From assembly GCF_007714205.1 (NCBI RefSeq), contig NZ_VMQU01000037.1, positions 1 to 44,131 of the forward strand: a DNA stretch of 44,131 nucleotides. Direction: 5' to 3'. Position 1 is the stretch's first letter, and every line of letters starts with the position of its first letter. The stretch comes from Mycobacterium helveticum (lineage in GTDB: Bacteria > Actinomycetota > Actinomycetes > Mycobacteriales > Mycobacteriaceae). The notes under the pieces are model-generated. The model searched no databases, had not been told where the DNA came from, and was given only the letters and a program-made list of their open reading frames with translations. A program made the translations under genes and the position numbers. Shown piece by piece: positions 28,303 to 42,135 of the stretch.

Positions 28303-28449
28303 CGCGGCCGTGTCCCGGCTCTGGTGACTGGGCTGCCGCACGATAAATGGCCGCGGCGATACGCGCGTCACGCAGCGGGTTGCGCGTCGAGGCGTTTGGC
28401 GGCGCGCGTACTCGTGATGCGAGCCGGAGCCCGCCGACATCGACGTCGG

Positions 28450-29595
28450 TCAGCGGCCGGTCCGCCGCCCGGTGACGGTGAACGTGGCCGCGGCGGCGAC
28501 CGTCGCCACCAGCGACGCGGTGAAGATCGCGATCTTCGCGTCCTGGATCATCGCGACGTCGGTGTAGGCCAGATTGGTGACGAGCAACGCCACCGTGAAT
28601 CCGAGCCCGGCGATGCAGCCCAGTCCGAGCACGTGCGCGGGGCGGACCCCGGCGGGTAACTGCCCGAACCTGCCGCCGACCGCGATCGCGATCGCTCCCG
28701 TCACGCCGAGAAGCTTGCCGCCCAGCAGCGCCACCAGCACGGCCCACGTCACCGGTGCCCGCGCCGCGCGGCTCAGCGCCGACGGGTCCACCACCACACC
28801 GGCGTTGGCCAGGGCGAAGATCGGTACCGCCACGAACGCGCTGGCCGGGCCCGCCACCCGCAGCAGCTCGGCCAGGACGCGGCGGCCCGCCACCGGGCCG
28901 GCCGGGGTGAGCAGGGCGAGCGCGACGCCGGCGAGGGTGGCATGGACGCCGCTGTGCAGCGTCGCGAACCACACCAGGACGCCGACGGGCAGGTACGCCC
29001 AGACCGCCGTCACGCCGATGCGGCGGAGCAGCACCACCAGCAAGCAGCCGGCCGCGGCCCCCGCCAGCCAGCCCCAGGCGACGCCGCGCGCGTAGCCGAA
29101 CGCGATCACGAGCACCGCCAGCGCGTCGTCGACGGTAGCGAGCGCCAGCAGCATGGCCCGCACCCCGGCCGGGGCGTGGCGGGCGACCAGCGCCAGCACG
29201 CCGACCGCGAACGCGGGGTCGGTGGCCATCGGGATACCCCAGCCCGACGCCGCGTCGGTGCCCCAGGTGATCGCCAGAAACGTGACGGCCGGCACCACCG
29301 CCCCGCCGATCGCCGCGAACACCGGCACCAGTGCGCGGCGCGGGCGCGCCAGGGATCCGCGAGCCAGTTCGTACTTGAGTTCAAGGCCGATGACGAAGAA
29401 AAAGATCGTCATCAACGCGTCGTCGGCCCAGTGCCGCGCATCCATGCGCAGACCCGCACGCGGCCAACCGAATTCGATCCTCCACCAGCTGCCGTAGCTG
29501 TGGTCGGCGCAGTTGGCCCAGACGAGCGCGGCCACCGTCGCCACCAACAGCGCGACCCCGGGTGCCTGCTCCGAGCCCAACACCCGCCGCACCAT
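28450..29595 (-). CDS. nhaA: Na+/H+ antiporter NhaA
   Basis: A 381-residue polytopic inner-membrane antiporter exchanging Na+ or Li+ for protons. Characteristic residues are visible: [13 protein letters not shown], the transport site [16 protein letters not shown] (paired Asp), and [14 protein letters not shown] [10 protein letters not shown], with [21 protein letters not shown] 29595 gives the family length. It is divergent from pyrR with 120 nt between, so its promoter shares that region. Confidence 0.92.
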   Translation of the reverse strand: MVRRVLGSEQAPGVALLVATVAALVWANCADHSYGSWWRIEFGWPRAGLRMDARHWADDALMTIFFFVIGLELKYELARGSLARPRRALVPVFAAIGGAVVPAVTFLAITWGTDAASGWGIPMATDPAFAVGVLALVARHAPAGVRAMLLALATVDDALAVLVIAFGYARGVAWGWLAGAAAGCLLVVLLRRIGVTAVWAYLPVGVLVWFATLHSGVHATLAGVALALLTPAGPVAGRRVLAELLRVAGPASAFVAVPIFALANAGVVVDPSALSRAARAPVTWAVLVALLGGKLLGVTGAIAIAVGGRFGQLPAGVRPAHVLGLGCIAGLGFTVALLVTNLAYTDVAMIQDAKIAIFTASLVATVAAAATFTVTGRRTGR

Positions 29596-29646
29596 CTGCC
29601 CCGTCCGTCGTGGATCGCCCTGATCCGGCGCAGGGCGTGGCCATGC

Positions 29647-29652
29647 TACGCT
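29647..29652 (+). promoter_or_regulatory. -10 box of the pyr operon promoter
   Basis: TACGCT would place the transcription start near 29659, giving a leader of about 57 nt that contains the PyrR-binding structure. No strong -35 is visible. Confidence 0.45.
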
Positions 29653-29667
29653 GCCGGACAGTCGACA

Positions 29668-29706
29668 TCCTTTAACGATCCGTCCCGCGAGGCGGAGAAG
29701 GAGGTC
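29668..29706 (+). promoter_or_regulatory. PyrR-binding RNA leader overlapping the pyrR ribosome-binding site
   Basis: A two-part stem can form: TCCTT (29668-29672) with AAGGA (29698-29702), and TCCG (29679-29682) with CGGA (29693-29696) capped by TCCCGCGAGG. The capped loop with a GAGG core and a purine bulge on the 3' side is the PyrR-binding-loop pattern. Its 3' strand contains AAGGAGG, the ribosome-binding site of pyrR, so PyrR plus UMP would block translation initiation, the mechanism described for mycobacteria, rather than attenuate transcription. Confidence 0.75.
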
Positions 29707-29715
29707 AAGCCACGC

Positions 29716-30288
29716 ATGGGTGCCGCGGATGAAGCCGCCACCGGCCGCGAGTTGATGTCGGCGGCCGACGTGGGCCGAACCATTTCCCGCATCGCACATC
29801 AGATCATCGAAAAGACGGCGCTCGACGGCGCGGACGCGCCGCGGGTCGTGCTGCTCGGGATCCCGACCCGCGGCGTCATCCTGGCCGAACGCCTGGCCGT
29901 CAACATCGCCGAGTACAGCGGGGTCGACGTCGCGCGCGGCGCCCTGGACATCACCCTCTACCGCGACGACCTGAGGAACAAGCCGCCCCGGGCGCTGGAA
30001 ACCACCTCGATCCCGGCGGGCGGCGTCGACGACGCGCTGGTGATCCTGGTCGACGACGTGCTGTTCTCGGGACGCACGGTGGCGGCCGCCCTGGACGCGC
30101 TGCGCGACGTGGGCCGGCCCCGCGCGGTGCAACTGGCGGTGCTGGTGGACCGCGGTCACCGCGAACTCCCGCTGCGCGCCGACTACGTCGGCAAGAACGT
30201 ACCGACGTCACGCAGCGAGAGCGTCCACGTGCTGCTCGGCGAGCACGACGGCCGCGACGGCGTGGTGCTCTCGCGGGACGACATCTGA
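29716..30288 (+). CDS. pyrR: PyrR, pyrimidine operon regulator / uracil phosphoribosyltransferase
   Basis: A 190-residue PRTase-fold RNA-binding regulator responding to UMP/UTP and PRPP (Rv1379 homologue). The PRPP loop [21 protein letters not shown] and [11 protein letters not shown] and [10 protein letters not shown] are intact. ATG 29716 follows the strong AAGGAGG at 29698-29704. The stop overlaps pyrB as TGATG. Confidence 0.95.
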   Translation: MGAADEAATGRELMSAADVGRTISRIAHQIIEKTALDGADAPRVVLLGIPTRGVILAERLAVNIAEYSGVDVARGALDITLYRDDLRNKPPRALETTSIPAGGVDDALVILVDDVLFSGRTVAAALDALRDVGRPRAVQLAVLVDRGHRELPLRADYVGKNVPTSRSESVHVLLGEHDGRDGVVLSRDDI

Positions 30289-31253
30289 TGACCAGGCACC
30301 TGCTGGCCGCCGACGACCTGAGTCGCGACGAGGCCACCGCGATCCTCGACGACGCCGACCGCTTCGCACAGGCTCTGGTGGGCCGCGAGATCAAGAAGCT
30401 GCCGACGCTGCGCGGCCGCACCGTGATCACGATGTTCTACGAGAACTCGACCCGCACCCGGGTGTCGTTCGAGGTCGCCGGCAAATGGATGAGCGCCGAC
30501 GTGATCAACGTCAGCGCGGCCGGATCCTCGGTGGGCAAGGGGGAGTCGCTGCGCGACACCGCGCTGACGCTGCGCGCGGCCGGCGCCGACGCGCTGATCG
30601 TCCGGCATCCCGCCTCCGGTGCCGCGCAGCTGCTGGCCGAGTGGAGTTCGTCCGCGGGCCTGCGGGAGGGCGGCCCGTCGGTGATCAACGCCGGCGACGG
30701 CACCCACGAGCACCCCACCCAGGCGCTGCTGGACGCGCTGACCCTGCGCCAGCGCCTCGGCGGCATCGAGGGCCGGCGCATCGTGATCGTCGGGGACATC
30801 CTGCACAGCCGCGTCGCCCGCTCCAACGTCACACTGCTGGCCACCCTGGGCGCCGAGGTGGTGCTGGTCGCCCCGCCCACGCTGCTGCCGGCCGGGGTCG
30901 ACGGCTGGCCGGCGACGGTCTCCTACGACTTCGACGCCGAGCTGCCCGCCGCGGACGCGGTGCTGATGCTGCGGGTGCAGGCCGAGCGGATGACCGGCGG
31001 CTTCTTCCCGTCGGTGCGCGAGTACTCGGTGCGCTACGGCCTGTCCGACCGCCGGCAGGCGATGCTGCCCGGCCACGCCGTGGTGCTGCACCCGGGACCG
31101 ATGGTGCGCGGCATGGAGATCGCCTCGTCGGTGGCCGACTCCACGCAATCGGCTGTCCTGCAACAGGTTTCCAACGGTGTGCATGTGCGGATGGCGGTGC
31201 TGTTCCATGTGCTGGTCGGCACCGAAGCGGCCGGGGAAGAGGGTACGGCGTGA
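30288..31253 (+). CDS. pyrB: Aspartate carbamoyltransferase catalytic subunit
   Basis: Joins carbamoyl phosphate and aspartate to carbamoylaspartate. 321 residues with carbamoyl-phosphate motif [13 protein letters not shown], the [10 protein letters not shown] loop, [11 protein letters not shown], and [11 protein letters not shown]. No regulatory pyrI gene is present, as usual in mycobacteria. ATG 30288 shares one base with the pyrR stop. Confidence 0.97.
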   Translation: MTRHLLAADDLSRDEATAILDDADRFAQALVGREIKKLPTLRGRTVITMFYENSTRTRVSFEVAGKWMSADVINVSAAGSSVGKGESLRDTALTLRAAGADALIVRHPASGAAQLLAEWSSSAGLREGGPSVINAGDGTHEHPTQALLDALTLRQRLGGIEGRRIVIVGDILHSRVARSNVTLLATLGAEVVLVAPPTLLPAGVDGWPATVSYDFDAELPAADAVLMLRVQAERMTGGFFPSVREYSVRYGLSDRRQAMLPGHAVVLHPGPMVRGMEIASSVADSTQSAVLQQVSNGVHVRMAVLFHVLVGTEAAGEEGTA

Positions 31254-32542
31254 CGGTGCTGCTGCGCGGGGTCCGGCTCTACGGCGAAGGCGACCGGGTC
31301 GACGTCCTGGTCGAGGATTCTCAGGTCGCCGCGATCGGTGCGGGTCTGCCTATCCCCGAATACGCGGACGTGATCGACGCCACGGGCCACGTGCTGCTGC
31401 CCGGCTTCGTCGACTTGCACACCCATCTGCGCGAGCCCGGCCGCGAATACGCCGAGGACATCGAAACAGGTTCGGCCGCAGCGGCTTTGGGCGGGTATAC
31501 CGCGGTGTTCGCGATGGCCAACACCAACCCGGTCGCCGACAGCCCGGTGGTCACCGACCACGTGTGGTACCGCGGCCGGCAGGTCGGCCTGGTCGACGTG
31601 CACCCCGTCGGCGCCGTCACCGTCGGCCTGGCCGGGGTCCAGCTCACCGAGATGGGCATGATGGCCGCCGGCGCCGCGCAGGTGCGCATGTTCTCCGACG
31701 ACGGCGTCTGCGTGCACGACCCGCTGGTGATGCGCCGCGCCCTGGAATACGCCACCGGCCTGGGGGCCCTGGTCGCCCAGCACGCCGAGGAGCCGCGACT
31801 GACCGCGGGTGCGGTCGCCCACGAGGGGCCCACGGCCGGGCGGCTGGGGCTGGCGGGATGGCCCAGGGCCGCCGAGGAATCGATCGTGGCCCGCGACGCG
31901 CTGCTGGCCCGCGACGCCGGCGCCCGGGTGCACATCTGCCACGCCTCCACCGCGGGTACCGTCGAGATCCTGAAATGGGCCAAGGAGCAAGGTATTTCGA
32001 TCACCGCCGAGGTCACCCCCCACCACCTGCTGCTCGACGACAGCCGACTGGGCAGTTATGACGGCGTCAACCGGGTCAATCCGCCGCTGCGGGAGGCCTC
32101 CGACGCGCTGGCTTTGCGTCAAGCGCTCGCCGACGGGGTAATCGACTGCGTGGCCACCGATCACGCACCCCACGCCGAGCACGAGAAATGCGTCGAGTTC
32201 TCCGCGGCGCTCCCCGGCATGCTGGGGTTGCAGACGGCGCTGTCGGTGGTGGTGCAGACCATGGTGGCGCCCGGGCTGCTGAGCTGGCGCGGTGTCGCCA
32301 GGGTGATGAGTGAGAACCCGGCTCGCATCGCCGGCCTGCCCGATCACGGCCGGCCGCTGGAGGTGGGGGAGCCGGCGAACCTGACCGTGGTGGACCCCGA
32401 CGCCACCTGGACGGTCGCCGGGCCGCGCCTGGCCAGCCGGTCGGCCAACACGCCGTATGAGTCGATGACCCTGCCCGCCACCGTGACCGCGACCCTGCTG
32501 CGTGGCAAGATCACCGCCCGCGACGGGAAGAGCCCGGCATGA
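31250..32542 (+). CDS. pyrC: Dihydroorotase
   Basis: Class I zinc amidohydrolase closing carbamoylaspartate to dihydroorotate. 430 residues with metal-binding [24 protein letters not shown] and TDHAPH motifs in order. GTG 31250 overlaps pyrB by 4 nt. Its stop overlaps the ATG of a 22-codon mini-ORF (ATGA). Confidence 0.96.
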   Translation: MTVLLRGVRLYGEGDRVDVLVEDSQVAAIGAGLPIPEYADVIDATGHVLLPGFVDLHTHLREPGREYAEDIETGSAAAALGGYTAVFAMANTNPVADSPVVTDHVWYRGRQVGLVDVHPVGAVTVGLAGVQLTEMGMMAAGAAQVRMFSDDGVCVHDPLVMRRALEYATGLGALVAQHAEEPRLTAGAVAHEGPTAGRLGLAGWPRAAEESIVARDALLARDAGARVHICHASTAGTVEILKWAKEQGISITAEVTPHHLLLDDSRLGSYDGVNRVNPPLREASDALALRQALADGVIDCVATDHAPHAEHEKCVEFSAALPGMLGLQTALSVVVQTMVAPGLLSWRGVARVMSENPARIAGLPDHGRPLEVGEPANLTVVDPDATWTVAGPRLASRSANTPYESMTLPATVTATLLRGKITARDGKSPA

Positions 32543-32607
32543 ACCGCGACGGCGACGATGAACAGGGCAGTGCGATCGGGGAAGGCGTGGAGGAGCGGCG
32601 CGCATGA
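32539..32607 (+). CDS. 22-residue mini-ORF bridging pyrC and the Rv1382 homologue
   Basis: ATG 32539 overlaps the pyrC stop as ATGA, and TGA 32605-32607 overlaps the next gene's ATG 32604 as ATGA. It has no ribosome-binding site of its own beyond coupling. The peptide is acidic (six Asp/Glu plus four Arg) and matches nothing known to me. It may serve only to carry ribosomes across the gap. Confidence 0.35.
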   Translation: MNRDGDDEQGSAIGEGVEERRA

Positions 32608-33104
32608 ACTCCGGCACGCTGGTGGGGTCGCTCATCTTCGCGGCCGTGCTGGTGGTGGTGATCGCGGTGCTGATCCAGCTGATGATGCGCGGCTGGCGGC
32701 GCCGCGCCCAACGGCAGGCCGAGCTGATCGGCAGCCTGCCCGGGATGCCCGCCGAGGTGGGCGGGGCGACCAGCACCATCCGGGGCGTCTATGTCGGCTG
32801 CACGCTGTCACCCGCCTGGAACGACCGGGTCACCGTCGGCGATCTGGGCTACCGCAGCAGGGCGGTGCTGATTCGCTATCCGGAGGGAATCCTGCTGGAA
32901 CGCAGCCACGCCAACCCGCTTTGGATTCCCCAGGAGTCGATCGTGGCCGTCCGCACCGAGCGGGGCATGGCCGGTAAGGTCGGCGCCCGCAACGGGATAC
33001 TGGCGATCCGGTGGCGGCTGCCGTCGGGCGCCGAGATCGACACCGGGTTCCGCGCCGACAATCGTGACGAATACGACGACGTGCTGCGGGAGACCCAGCA
33101 ATGA
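32604..33104 (+). CDS. Single-pass membrane protein (Rv1382 homologue)
   Basis: A 166-residue protein with one N-terminal membrane helix (about 7-29, LVGSLIFAAVLVVVIAVLIQ), a basic stretch RGWRRRAQRQ, then a cytoplasmic beta-rich domain. Function unknown; it is conserved between pyrC and carA in mycobacteria and so belongs to the pyr operon. GGAGGAG at 32589-32595 is 8 nt before ATG 32604. Confidence 0.8.
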   Translation: MNSGTLVGSLIFAAVLVVVIAVLIQLMMRGWRRRAQRQAELIGSLPGMPAEVGGATSTIRGVYVGCTLSPAWNDRVTVGDLGYRSRAVLIRYPEGILLERSHANPLWIPQESIVAVRTERGMAGKVGARNGILAIRWRLPSGAEIDTGFRADNRDEYDDVLRETQQ

Positions 33105-33128
33105 GAGCAATCCAGCAATGAGAGCAAT
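33095..33128 (+). repeat. Tandem 17-bp repeat at the Rv1382-carA junction
   Basis: CCAGCAATGAGAGCAAT occurs twice back to back (33095-33111, 33112-33128). The first copy contains the stop codon of the upstream gene. Each copy supplies an ATGA, creating 6- and 12-codon mini-ORFs (33101-33121 and 33118-33156), the second running into the carA start at 33146. Confidence 0.8.
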
Positions 33129-33145
33129 GAGGAGGAGCGGCGCCG

Positions 33146-34267
33146 ATGACCACTGAAGCCCTGCTGGTACTCGAGGACGGCCGCGTCTTCACCGGGACGC
33201 CGTACGGCGAGGTCGGCCAAACGCTGGGGGAGGCAGTGTTTTGCACCGGCATGTCCGGCTATCAGGAGACACTGACCGATCCGAGCTACCACCGGCAGAT
33301 CGTGGTGGCCACCGCGCCGCAGATCGGCAACACCGGCTGGAACACCGAGGACGCCGAGAGCCGCGGCGACAAGATCTGGGTGGCCGGGTACGCGGTGCGC
33401 GACCCGTCGCCGCGCGCGTCCAACTGGCGGGCCACCGGCACCCTGGAGGACGAGCTGGCCCGCCAGCACGTCGTCGGGATCGCCGGCATCGACACCCGGG
33501 CGGTGGTGCGGCAGCTGCGCAGCCGCGGATCGATGAAGGCGGGGGTGTTCTCCGGTGACGCCCTGGCCGAACCCGCCGAGCTGCTCGAGCGGGTCGTCGG
33601 CCAGCGCTCCATGCTGGGCGCCGACCTGGCGGGCGAGGTCAGCACGCCGCAGGCCTATGTGGTGGAGGCGGAGGGGACCCGCCGGTTCACGGTGGCCGCG
33701 CTGGACCTGGGGATCAAGACCAACACGCCGCGCAACTTCGCCCGCCGCGGCATCCGCAGCCACGTGCTGCCGTCGTCGGTCACCTTCGAGCAGATCCGCG
33801 AGCTCGCGCCCGACGGTGTCTTCCTGTCCAACGGCCCCGGTGACCCGGCCACCGCCGACCACGTCGTCGGGCTCACCCGCGAGGTGCTGGGCGCCGGAAT
33901 CCCGTTGTTCGGCATCTGTTTCGGCAACCAGATCCTGGGGCGGGCGCTGGGACTGTCCACCTACAAGATGGTGTTCGGTCACCGGGGCATCAACATCCCG
34001 GTCATCGACCACGCCACCGGCCGGGTCGCGATCACCGCCCAGAACCACGGCTTCGCGCTGGAAGGGGAGGCGGGCCAGTCCTTCGACACGCCGTTCGGCC
34101 CGGCGGCGGTCAGCCACACCTGCGCCAACGACGGCGTGGTCGAGGGCGTCAAACTCGCCAGTGGGCGGGCGTTCTCGGTGCAGTACCACCCCGAGGCCGC
34201 CGCCGGTCCCCACGACGCGGAGTACCTGTTCGACCAATTCATCGACATGATGGAGGGCCGGCAATGA
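33146..34267 (+). CDS. carA: Carbamoyl-phosphate synthase small subunit
   Basis: Glutamine amidotransferase subunit supplying ammonia to CarB. 373 residues: the N-terminal CPSase small-chain domain ([16 protein letters not shown]) and a class I GATase domain with nucleophile Cys in [11 protein letters not shown] and the His-Glu pair in [15 protein letters not shown] 33146 has AGGAGGAG upstream. The stop overlaps the ATG of the mini-ORF preceding carB. Confidence 0.97.
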   Translation: MTTEALLVLEDGRVFTGTPYGEVGQTLGEAVFCTGMSGYQETLTDPSYHRQIVVATAPQIGNTGWNTEDAESRGDKIWVAGYAVRDPSPRASNWRATGTLEDELARQHVVGIAGIDTRAVVRQLRSRGSMKAGVFSGDALAEPAELLERVVGQRSMLGADLAGEVSTPQAYVVEAEGTRRFTVAALDLGIKTNTPRNFARRGIRSHVLPSSVTFEQIRELAPDGVFLSNGPGDPATADHVVGLTREVLGAGIPLFGICFGNQILGRALGLSTYKMVFGHRGINIPVIDHATGRVAITAQNHGFALEGEAGQSFDTPFGPAAVSHTCANDGVVEGVKLASGRAFSVQYHPEAAAGPHDAEYLFDQFIDMMEGRQ

Positions 34268-34352
34268 CCACGAGCGCGCGTGTCGGTACGGCGACACGCC
34301 GTATCTGGCGTGCATGTACGCACGCTCGCGCCGAGACCGGAAGGAAGCTCTA

Positions 34353-34353
<1 letters not shown>
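34264..34353 (+). CDS. 29-residue arginine-rich mini-ORF bridging carA and carB
   Basis: ATG 34264 overlaps the carA stop as ATGA; TAG 34351-34353 overlaps the carB GTG as TAGTG. The peptide has six Arg (positions 6, 12, 13, 16, 22, 27) and no domain. Two hairpins lie within it. It could be a translational relay or an arginine-sensing leader peptide; the arginine content may also only reflect G+C-rich codons. Confidence 0.4.
34278..34325 (+). promoter_or_regulatory. Two consecutive hairpins in the carA-carB gap
   Basis: GCGTGTCG (34278-34285) pairs with CGACACGC (34292-34299) across a 6-nt loop; GCGTGC (34308-34313) pairs with GCACGC (34320-34325) across another 6-nt loop. Both lie inside the 29-codon mini-ORF and just 5' of the carB ribosome-binding site AAGGAAG (34341-34347). 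Confidence 0.55.
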
Positions 34354-37699
<3,346 letters not shown>

Positions 37700-37703
<4 letters not shown>

Positions 37704-38527
37704 CCGGGTTCGGCGTTCGGCTCACCGATGCGAAGGCACAGCGCGGGCCGCTGTGCCTGGGCATCGATCCGCACCCGGAACTGCTGCGGGCGTGGGACCT
37801 GCCGACGACCCCCGACGGGCTGGCCGCGTTCTGTGACACCTGCGTCGAGGCGTTCGCCGGGTTCGCCGTCGTCAAACCGCAGGTGGCGTTCTTCGAGGCC
37901 TACGGCGCGGCCGGCTACGCGGTGCTCGAGCGCACCATCGCCGCGTTGCGGTCGGCCGGGGTGCTGGTGCTGGCCGACGCCAAGCGCGGGGACATCGGGA
38001 CGACGATGGCGGCCTACGCCGCCGCCTGGGCGGGGGATTCGCCGTTGGCCGCCGACGCGGTGACGGCCTCGCCCTATCTGGGGTTCGGCTCGCTGCGGCC
38101 GCTGCTGGAGGCCGCCGCCGCCAACGACCGGGGCGTGTTCGTCCTGGCGGCGACGTCGAACCCGGAGGGCGCCACGGTGCAGCGCGCAACCTTCGACGGC
38201 CGCACCGTGGCCCAGCTGGTCGTCGACCAGGCGGCGGTGCTGAACCGGGCCGGCGCGTCCTACGGGCCCGGCTCCGTCGGCGTGGTGGTGGGGGCGACGG
38301 TGTTCGAGGCGCCCGACGTCAGCGCGCTGGGCGGCCCGGTGCTGGTGCCCGGTGTCGGGGTGCAGGGCGGGCGCCCGGAGGCGCTCGCCGGGCTGGGCGG
38401 CGCCGCACCCGGCCAGCTGTTGCCCGCGGTGTCGCGGGAGGTGCTGCGGGCCGGACCGGGCGTGTCGGACCTGCGGGCGGCCGCCCGCAGAATGCTGGAC
38501 GCCGTCGCGTACCTGTCGGCGCCGTAG
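37700..38527 (+). CDS. pyrF: Orotidine 5'-phosphate decarboxylase
   Basis: Final step to UMP. 275 residues of the longer mycobacterial/myxobacterial PyrF type. Catalytic motif [22 protein letters not shown] near the start, VKPQVAFFE, and the phosphate-loop region [12 protein letters not shown] 37700 overlaps the carB stop. pyrD and pyrE are not in the window. Confidence 0.95.
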
Positions 38528-38532
38528 CCGCG

Positions 38533-38955
38533 TCAGTCGGAGGCGATCGCCGCGCCGGGGTCGGCGGTCTCGACGATCACGTTGGTGGCCTTGACGACGG
38601 CCACGGTGACGGTGCCGGGCCGCAGCGCCAGCTCCCGGGCGGCCTCGGTGCTCATCAGCGACACCACGGTGAACGGGCCGCACTGCATGTCCACCTGCGT
38701 CATCACCCGGTCGCTGACGACCCGGGTGACCAGCCCGACGAACCGGTTGCGAGCCGAACTGCCGATGCTGAGCGGGTCCGGGGGCGGCGCCGGCGCGTTG
38801 GTGCGGGAGAACTCGGCGAGGTCCTCGCTGGCGATGACCTTGCGGCCGGCCGCGTCGTGGCTGACCGTCAGCGCGCCCTGGTTGATCCAGCGCCGCACGG
38901 TGTCGTCACTGACTCCCAGCAACTCAGCCGCCTGGCGGATCCGCAGGTTCGGCAC
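38533..38955 (-). CDS. HTH-TOBE transcriptional regulator, molybdate-binding type
   Basis: A 140-residue protein with an excisionase/MerR-like helix-turn-helix at about 4-50 (RIRQAAELLGVSDDTVRRWINQG) and a C-terminal TOBE/Mop domain at about 68-132 (NRFVGLVTRVVSDRVMTQVDMQCG). TOBE modules bind molybdate or tungstate, so it is probably an oxyanion-responsive regulator. No mod transporter genes are adjacent. It is convergent with pyrF (5-nt gap). The GTG start is preceded 6 nt upstream by TACCAT, suggesting a leaderless mRNA. Confidence 0.82.
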   Translation of the reverse strand: MPNLRIRQAAELLGVSDDTVRRWINQGALTVSHDAAGRKVIASEDLAEFSRTNAPAPPPDPLSIGSSARNRFVGLVTRVVSDRVMTQVDMQCGPFTVVSLMSTEAARELALRPGTVTVAVVKATNVIVETADPGAAIASD

Positions 38956-39410
38956 CGCTCGATGGTAGCCGATCGCGGCGCCGCCTCAGCCGCAGCGCGT
39001 CGTCGGATCGGGCGGCGCGGGGCCCACCCGCGACACGCGCGACGCGCCGCCCGAATGCGTCATTGGCCGCAGCGCTCGAGCGCCCGCCCGCCGCGGGTGG
39101 TCGCGGCCGGGCGGCGAGGCCGGCCACCGCACCGCGCGAGCCCCGTCGGCAGCGGGTAAAAGACCTGCTAGATGGCCTGAAAGGGGCTCCCGCGCCGGGG
39201 CGGCCCGGCGCGGTGCCCGCGTTGCCGCCGACCCCGTTCGGTACCCCGCCCGACGGTTGCCGCGCCAGGTTTACGCTGGGCATTTACCCCCTCAAGGGAG
39301 GGGGCGGGTTAGATTTCGTCAGGAAGCCTGAGTACGGTCGTCTGCGCTGGTTGTAACCGGCAGAGACAAACCAGATCGATTGCGATTGATTGATCAGATA
39401 CGGAGGAATC
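38956..39410. other. Regulatory region between the TOBE regulator and mihF
   Basis: No gene is convincing in these 455 nt. TACCAT on the minus strand (38967-38962) is the likely regulator promoter. A perfect 11-bp inverted repeat TCGGGCGGCGC (39008-39018 with 39044-39054) and a G/C hairpin CCCCCTC-aagg-GAGGGGG (39287-39304) are present. The last 120 nt become A+T-richer before the mihF ribosome-binding site, consistent with a promoter and long 5' leader for this strongly expressed gene. Confidence 0.55.
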
Positions 39411-39728
39411 GTGGCCCTTCCCCAGTTGACCGACGAGCAGCGCGCGGCCGCGTTGGAGAAGGCGGCTGCCGCACGTCGAGCGCGCGCAGAACTCAAGGAT
39501 CGGCTCAAGCGTGGCGGCACCAACCTGACCCAGGTGCTCAAGGACGCCGAGACCGATGAAGTTCTGGGCAAGATGAAGGTGTCTGCGTTGCTGGAGGCCC
39601 TGCCGAAGGTGGGCAAGGTCAAGGCGCAGGAAATCATGACCGAGCTCGAGATCGCGCCGACCCGCCGCCTGCGTGGGCTCGGCGATCGGCAGCGCAAGGC
39701 CCTGCTGGAAAAGTTCGGCTCCGCCTAG
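39411..39728 (+). CDS. mihF: Mycobacterial integration host factor
   Basis: A 105-residue nucleoid-associated DNA-bending protein, essential in mycobacteria and a cofactor for L5-type phage integration. It matches the active short form (MALPQLTDEQRAAALEKAA ... H2TH-like helices KVGKVKAQEIMTELEIAPTRRLRGLGDRQ, in parts). GTG 39411 has a strong GGAGG 5 nt upstream, supporting this start rather than the longer form annotated in M. tuberculosis (Rv1388). Confidence 0.95.
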   Translation: MALPQLTDEQRAAALEKAAAARRARAELKDRLKRGGTNLTQVLKDAETDEVLGKMKVSALLEALPKVGKVKAQEIMTELEIAPTRRLRGLGDRQRKALLEKFGSA

Positions 39729-39740
39729 CCCGCGCCGACG

Positions 39741-40774
<1,034 letters not shown>

Positions 40775-40795
40775 CAGGGCAGGGCCGGGCGCGCT

Positions 40796-42052
40796 GTGGA
40801 CGACCGTGATCGGGTCGCGAAAAGAGTCGTCGTCGGCGTCTCCGGTGGCATCGCCGCCTACAAGGCGTGCACCGTCGTTCGTCAGCTCTCCGAAGCCGGT
40901 CACTCGGTGCGGGTCGTCCCCACCGAGGCCGCGTTGCGCTTTGTCGGCGCCGCGACCTTCGAGGCCCTGTCCGGCCAGCCCGTGCACACCGGCGTCTTCT
41001 CCGACGTCCCCGACGTGCCGCACGTCCAGATCGGGCAGCAGGCCGACCTGGTCGTGGTGGCGCCGGCGACCGCGGACCTGCTCGCGCGGGCGGCGGCCGG
41101 GCGTGCCGACGACCTGCTGACCGCGACCCTGCTCACCGCGCGCTGCCCGGTGCTGTTCGCCCCGGCGATGCACACCGAGATGTGGCTGCACCCGGCCACC
41201 GTCGACAACGTGGCAACCCTGCGCCGCCGCGGCGCCGTCGTGCTGGAACCCGCGGCCGGACGCCTCACCGGCGCCGACAGCGGCACGGGCCGGCTGCCCG
41301 AGGCCGAGGAGATCACCACCTTGGCCCGGTTGCTGCTGGAGCGGCACGACGCGCTGACCTACGACCTGGCCGGCCACAAGGTGCTGGTGACGGCCGGCGG
41401 CACCCGGGAACCGATCGATCCCGTGCGTTTCATCGGCAACCGCAGCTCCGGCAAACAGGGTTATGCCGTCGCGCGGGTCGCCGCGCAGCGCGGCGCCGAG
41501 GTCACCCTGGTCGCCGGGCACACCGCGGGCCTCATCGACCCCGCCGGCGTCGAGGTCGTGCGCGTCAGCTCGGCGGAGCAACTCGGCAACGCGGTGTCCA
41601 AGCACGCCCCGGCGGCCGATGTCCTGGTGATGGCGGCGGCCGTCGCCGACTTCCGGCCCGCGCGGGTCGCCGCGGCCAAGATCAAGAAGGGCGCCGAGGA
41701 GCCGCCGGCGATCGAGCTGGTGCGCAACGACGACGTGCTGGCCGCCGCGGTGCGGGCGCGCGCCCACGGCGAGCTGCCCAACATGCGGGCCATCGTCGGG
41801 TTTGCCGCCGAGACCGGGGACGCCAACGGCGACGTGCTGTTCCACGCGCGGGCGAAGCTCCGGCGCAAGGGGTGTGACCTGTTGGTCGTCAACGCCGTCG
41901 GCGAGGGCAGGGCGTTCGAGGTGGACAGCAACGACGGCTGGTTGCTGGCCTCCGACGGGACCGAGTCGGCGCTGGAACACGGCTCCAAGACGTTGATGGC
42001 GAGTCGTATCGTTGACGGGATTGTCACGTTCCTGCGCGGCGAGGCCGGATAA
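40796..42052 (+). CDS. coaBC: Bifunctional phosphopantothenoylcysteine decarboxylase/synthase
   Basis: Couples 4'-phosphopantothenate to cysteine (CoaB) and decarboxylates the product (CoaC) in CoA synthesis (Dfp, Rv1391). 418 residues. CoaC flavodoxin-like half: GVSGGIAAYKA, catalytic-type VPHVQI, and PAMHTEMW. CoaB half: TAGGTREPIDPVRFIGNRSSG and MAAAVADFRP, KIKK. GTG 40796 gives the family start. Confidence 0.96.
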   Translation: MDDRDRVAKRVVVGVSGGIAAYKACTVVRQLSEAGHSVRVVPTEAALRFVGAATFEALSGQPVHTGVFSDVPDVPHVQIGQQADLVVVAPATADLLARAAAGRADDLLTATLLTARCPVLFAPAMHTEMWLHPATVDNVATLRRRGAVVLEPAAGRLTGADSGTGRLPEAEEITTLARLLLERHDALTYDLAGHKVLVTAGGTREPIDPVRFIGNRSSGKQGYAVARVAAQRGAEVTLVAGHTAGLIDPAGVEVVRVSSAEQLGNAVSKHAPAADVLVMAAAVADFRPARVAAAKIKKGAEEPPAIELVRNDDVLAAAVRARAHGELPNMRAIVGFAAETGDANGDVLFHARAKLRRKGCDLLVVNAVGEGRAFEVDSNDGWLLASDGTESALEHGSKTLMASRIVDGIVTFLRGEAG

Positions 42053-42077
42053 CGGCGCCGGGCCCCGGGCTTCGGTT

Positions 42078-42106
42078 GGGTGGGCCGCGATGGGCAACGC
42101 CCACCC
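42078..42106 (+). terminator. Hairpin between coaBC and metK
   Basis: GGGTGGGC (42078-42085) pairs with GCCCACCC (42099-42106) around a 13-nt loop, extended by GGT/ACC with small bulges. No T-run follows, as usual in mycobacteria. It could terminate coaBC or form part of the metK leader. Confidence 0.45.
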
Positions 42107-42129
42107 GGACCGCGGCACGGGCCGGACGA

Positions 42130-42135
42130 TATAAC
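42130..42135 (+). promoter_or_regulatory. Possible metK -10 in an A+T-rich tract
   Basis: TATAAC begins a 24-nt A+T-rich tract (42129-42152) that contrasts sharply with its surroundings and ends in GGAAGGGA, the metK ribosome-binding site. The -35 region is unclear. Confidence 0.45.
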
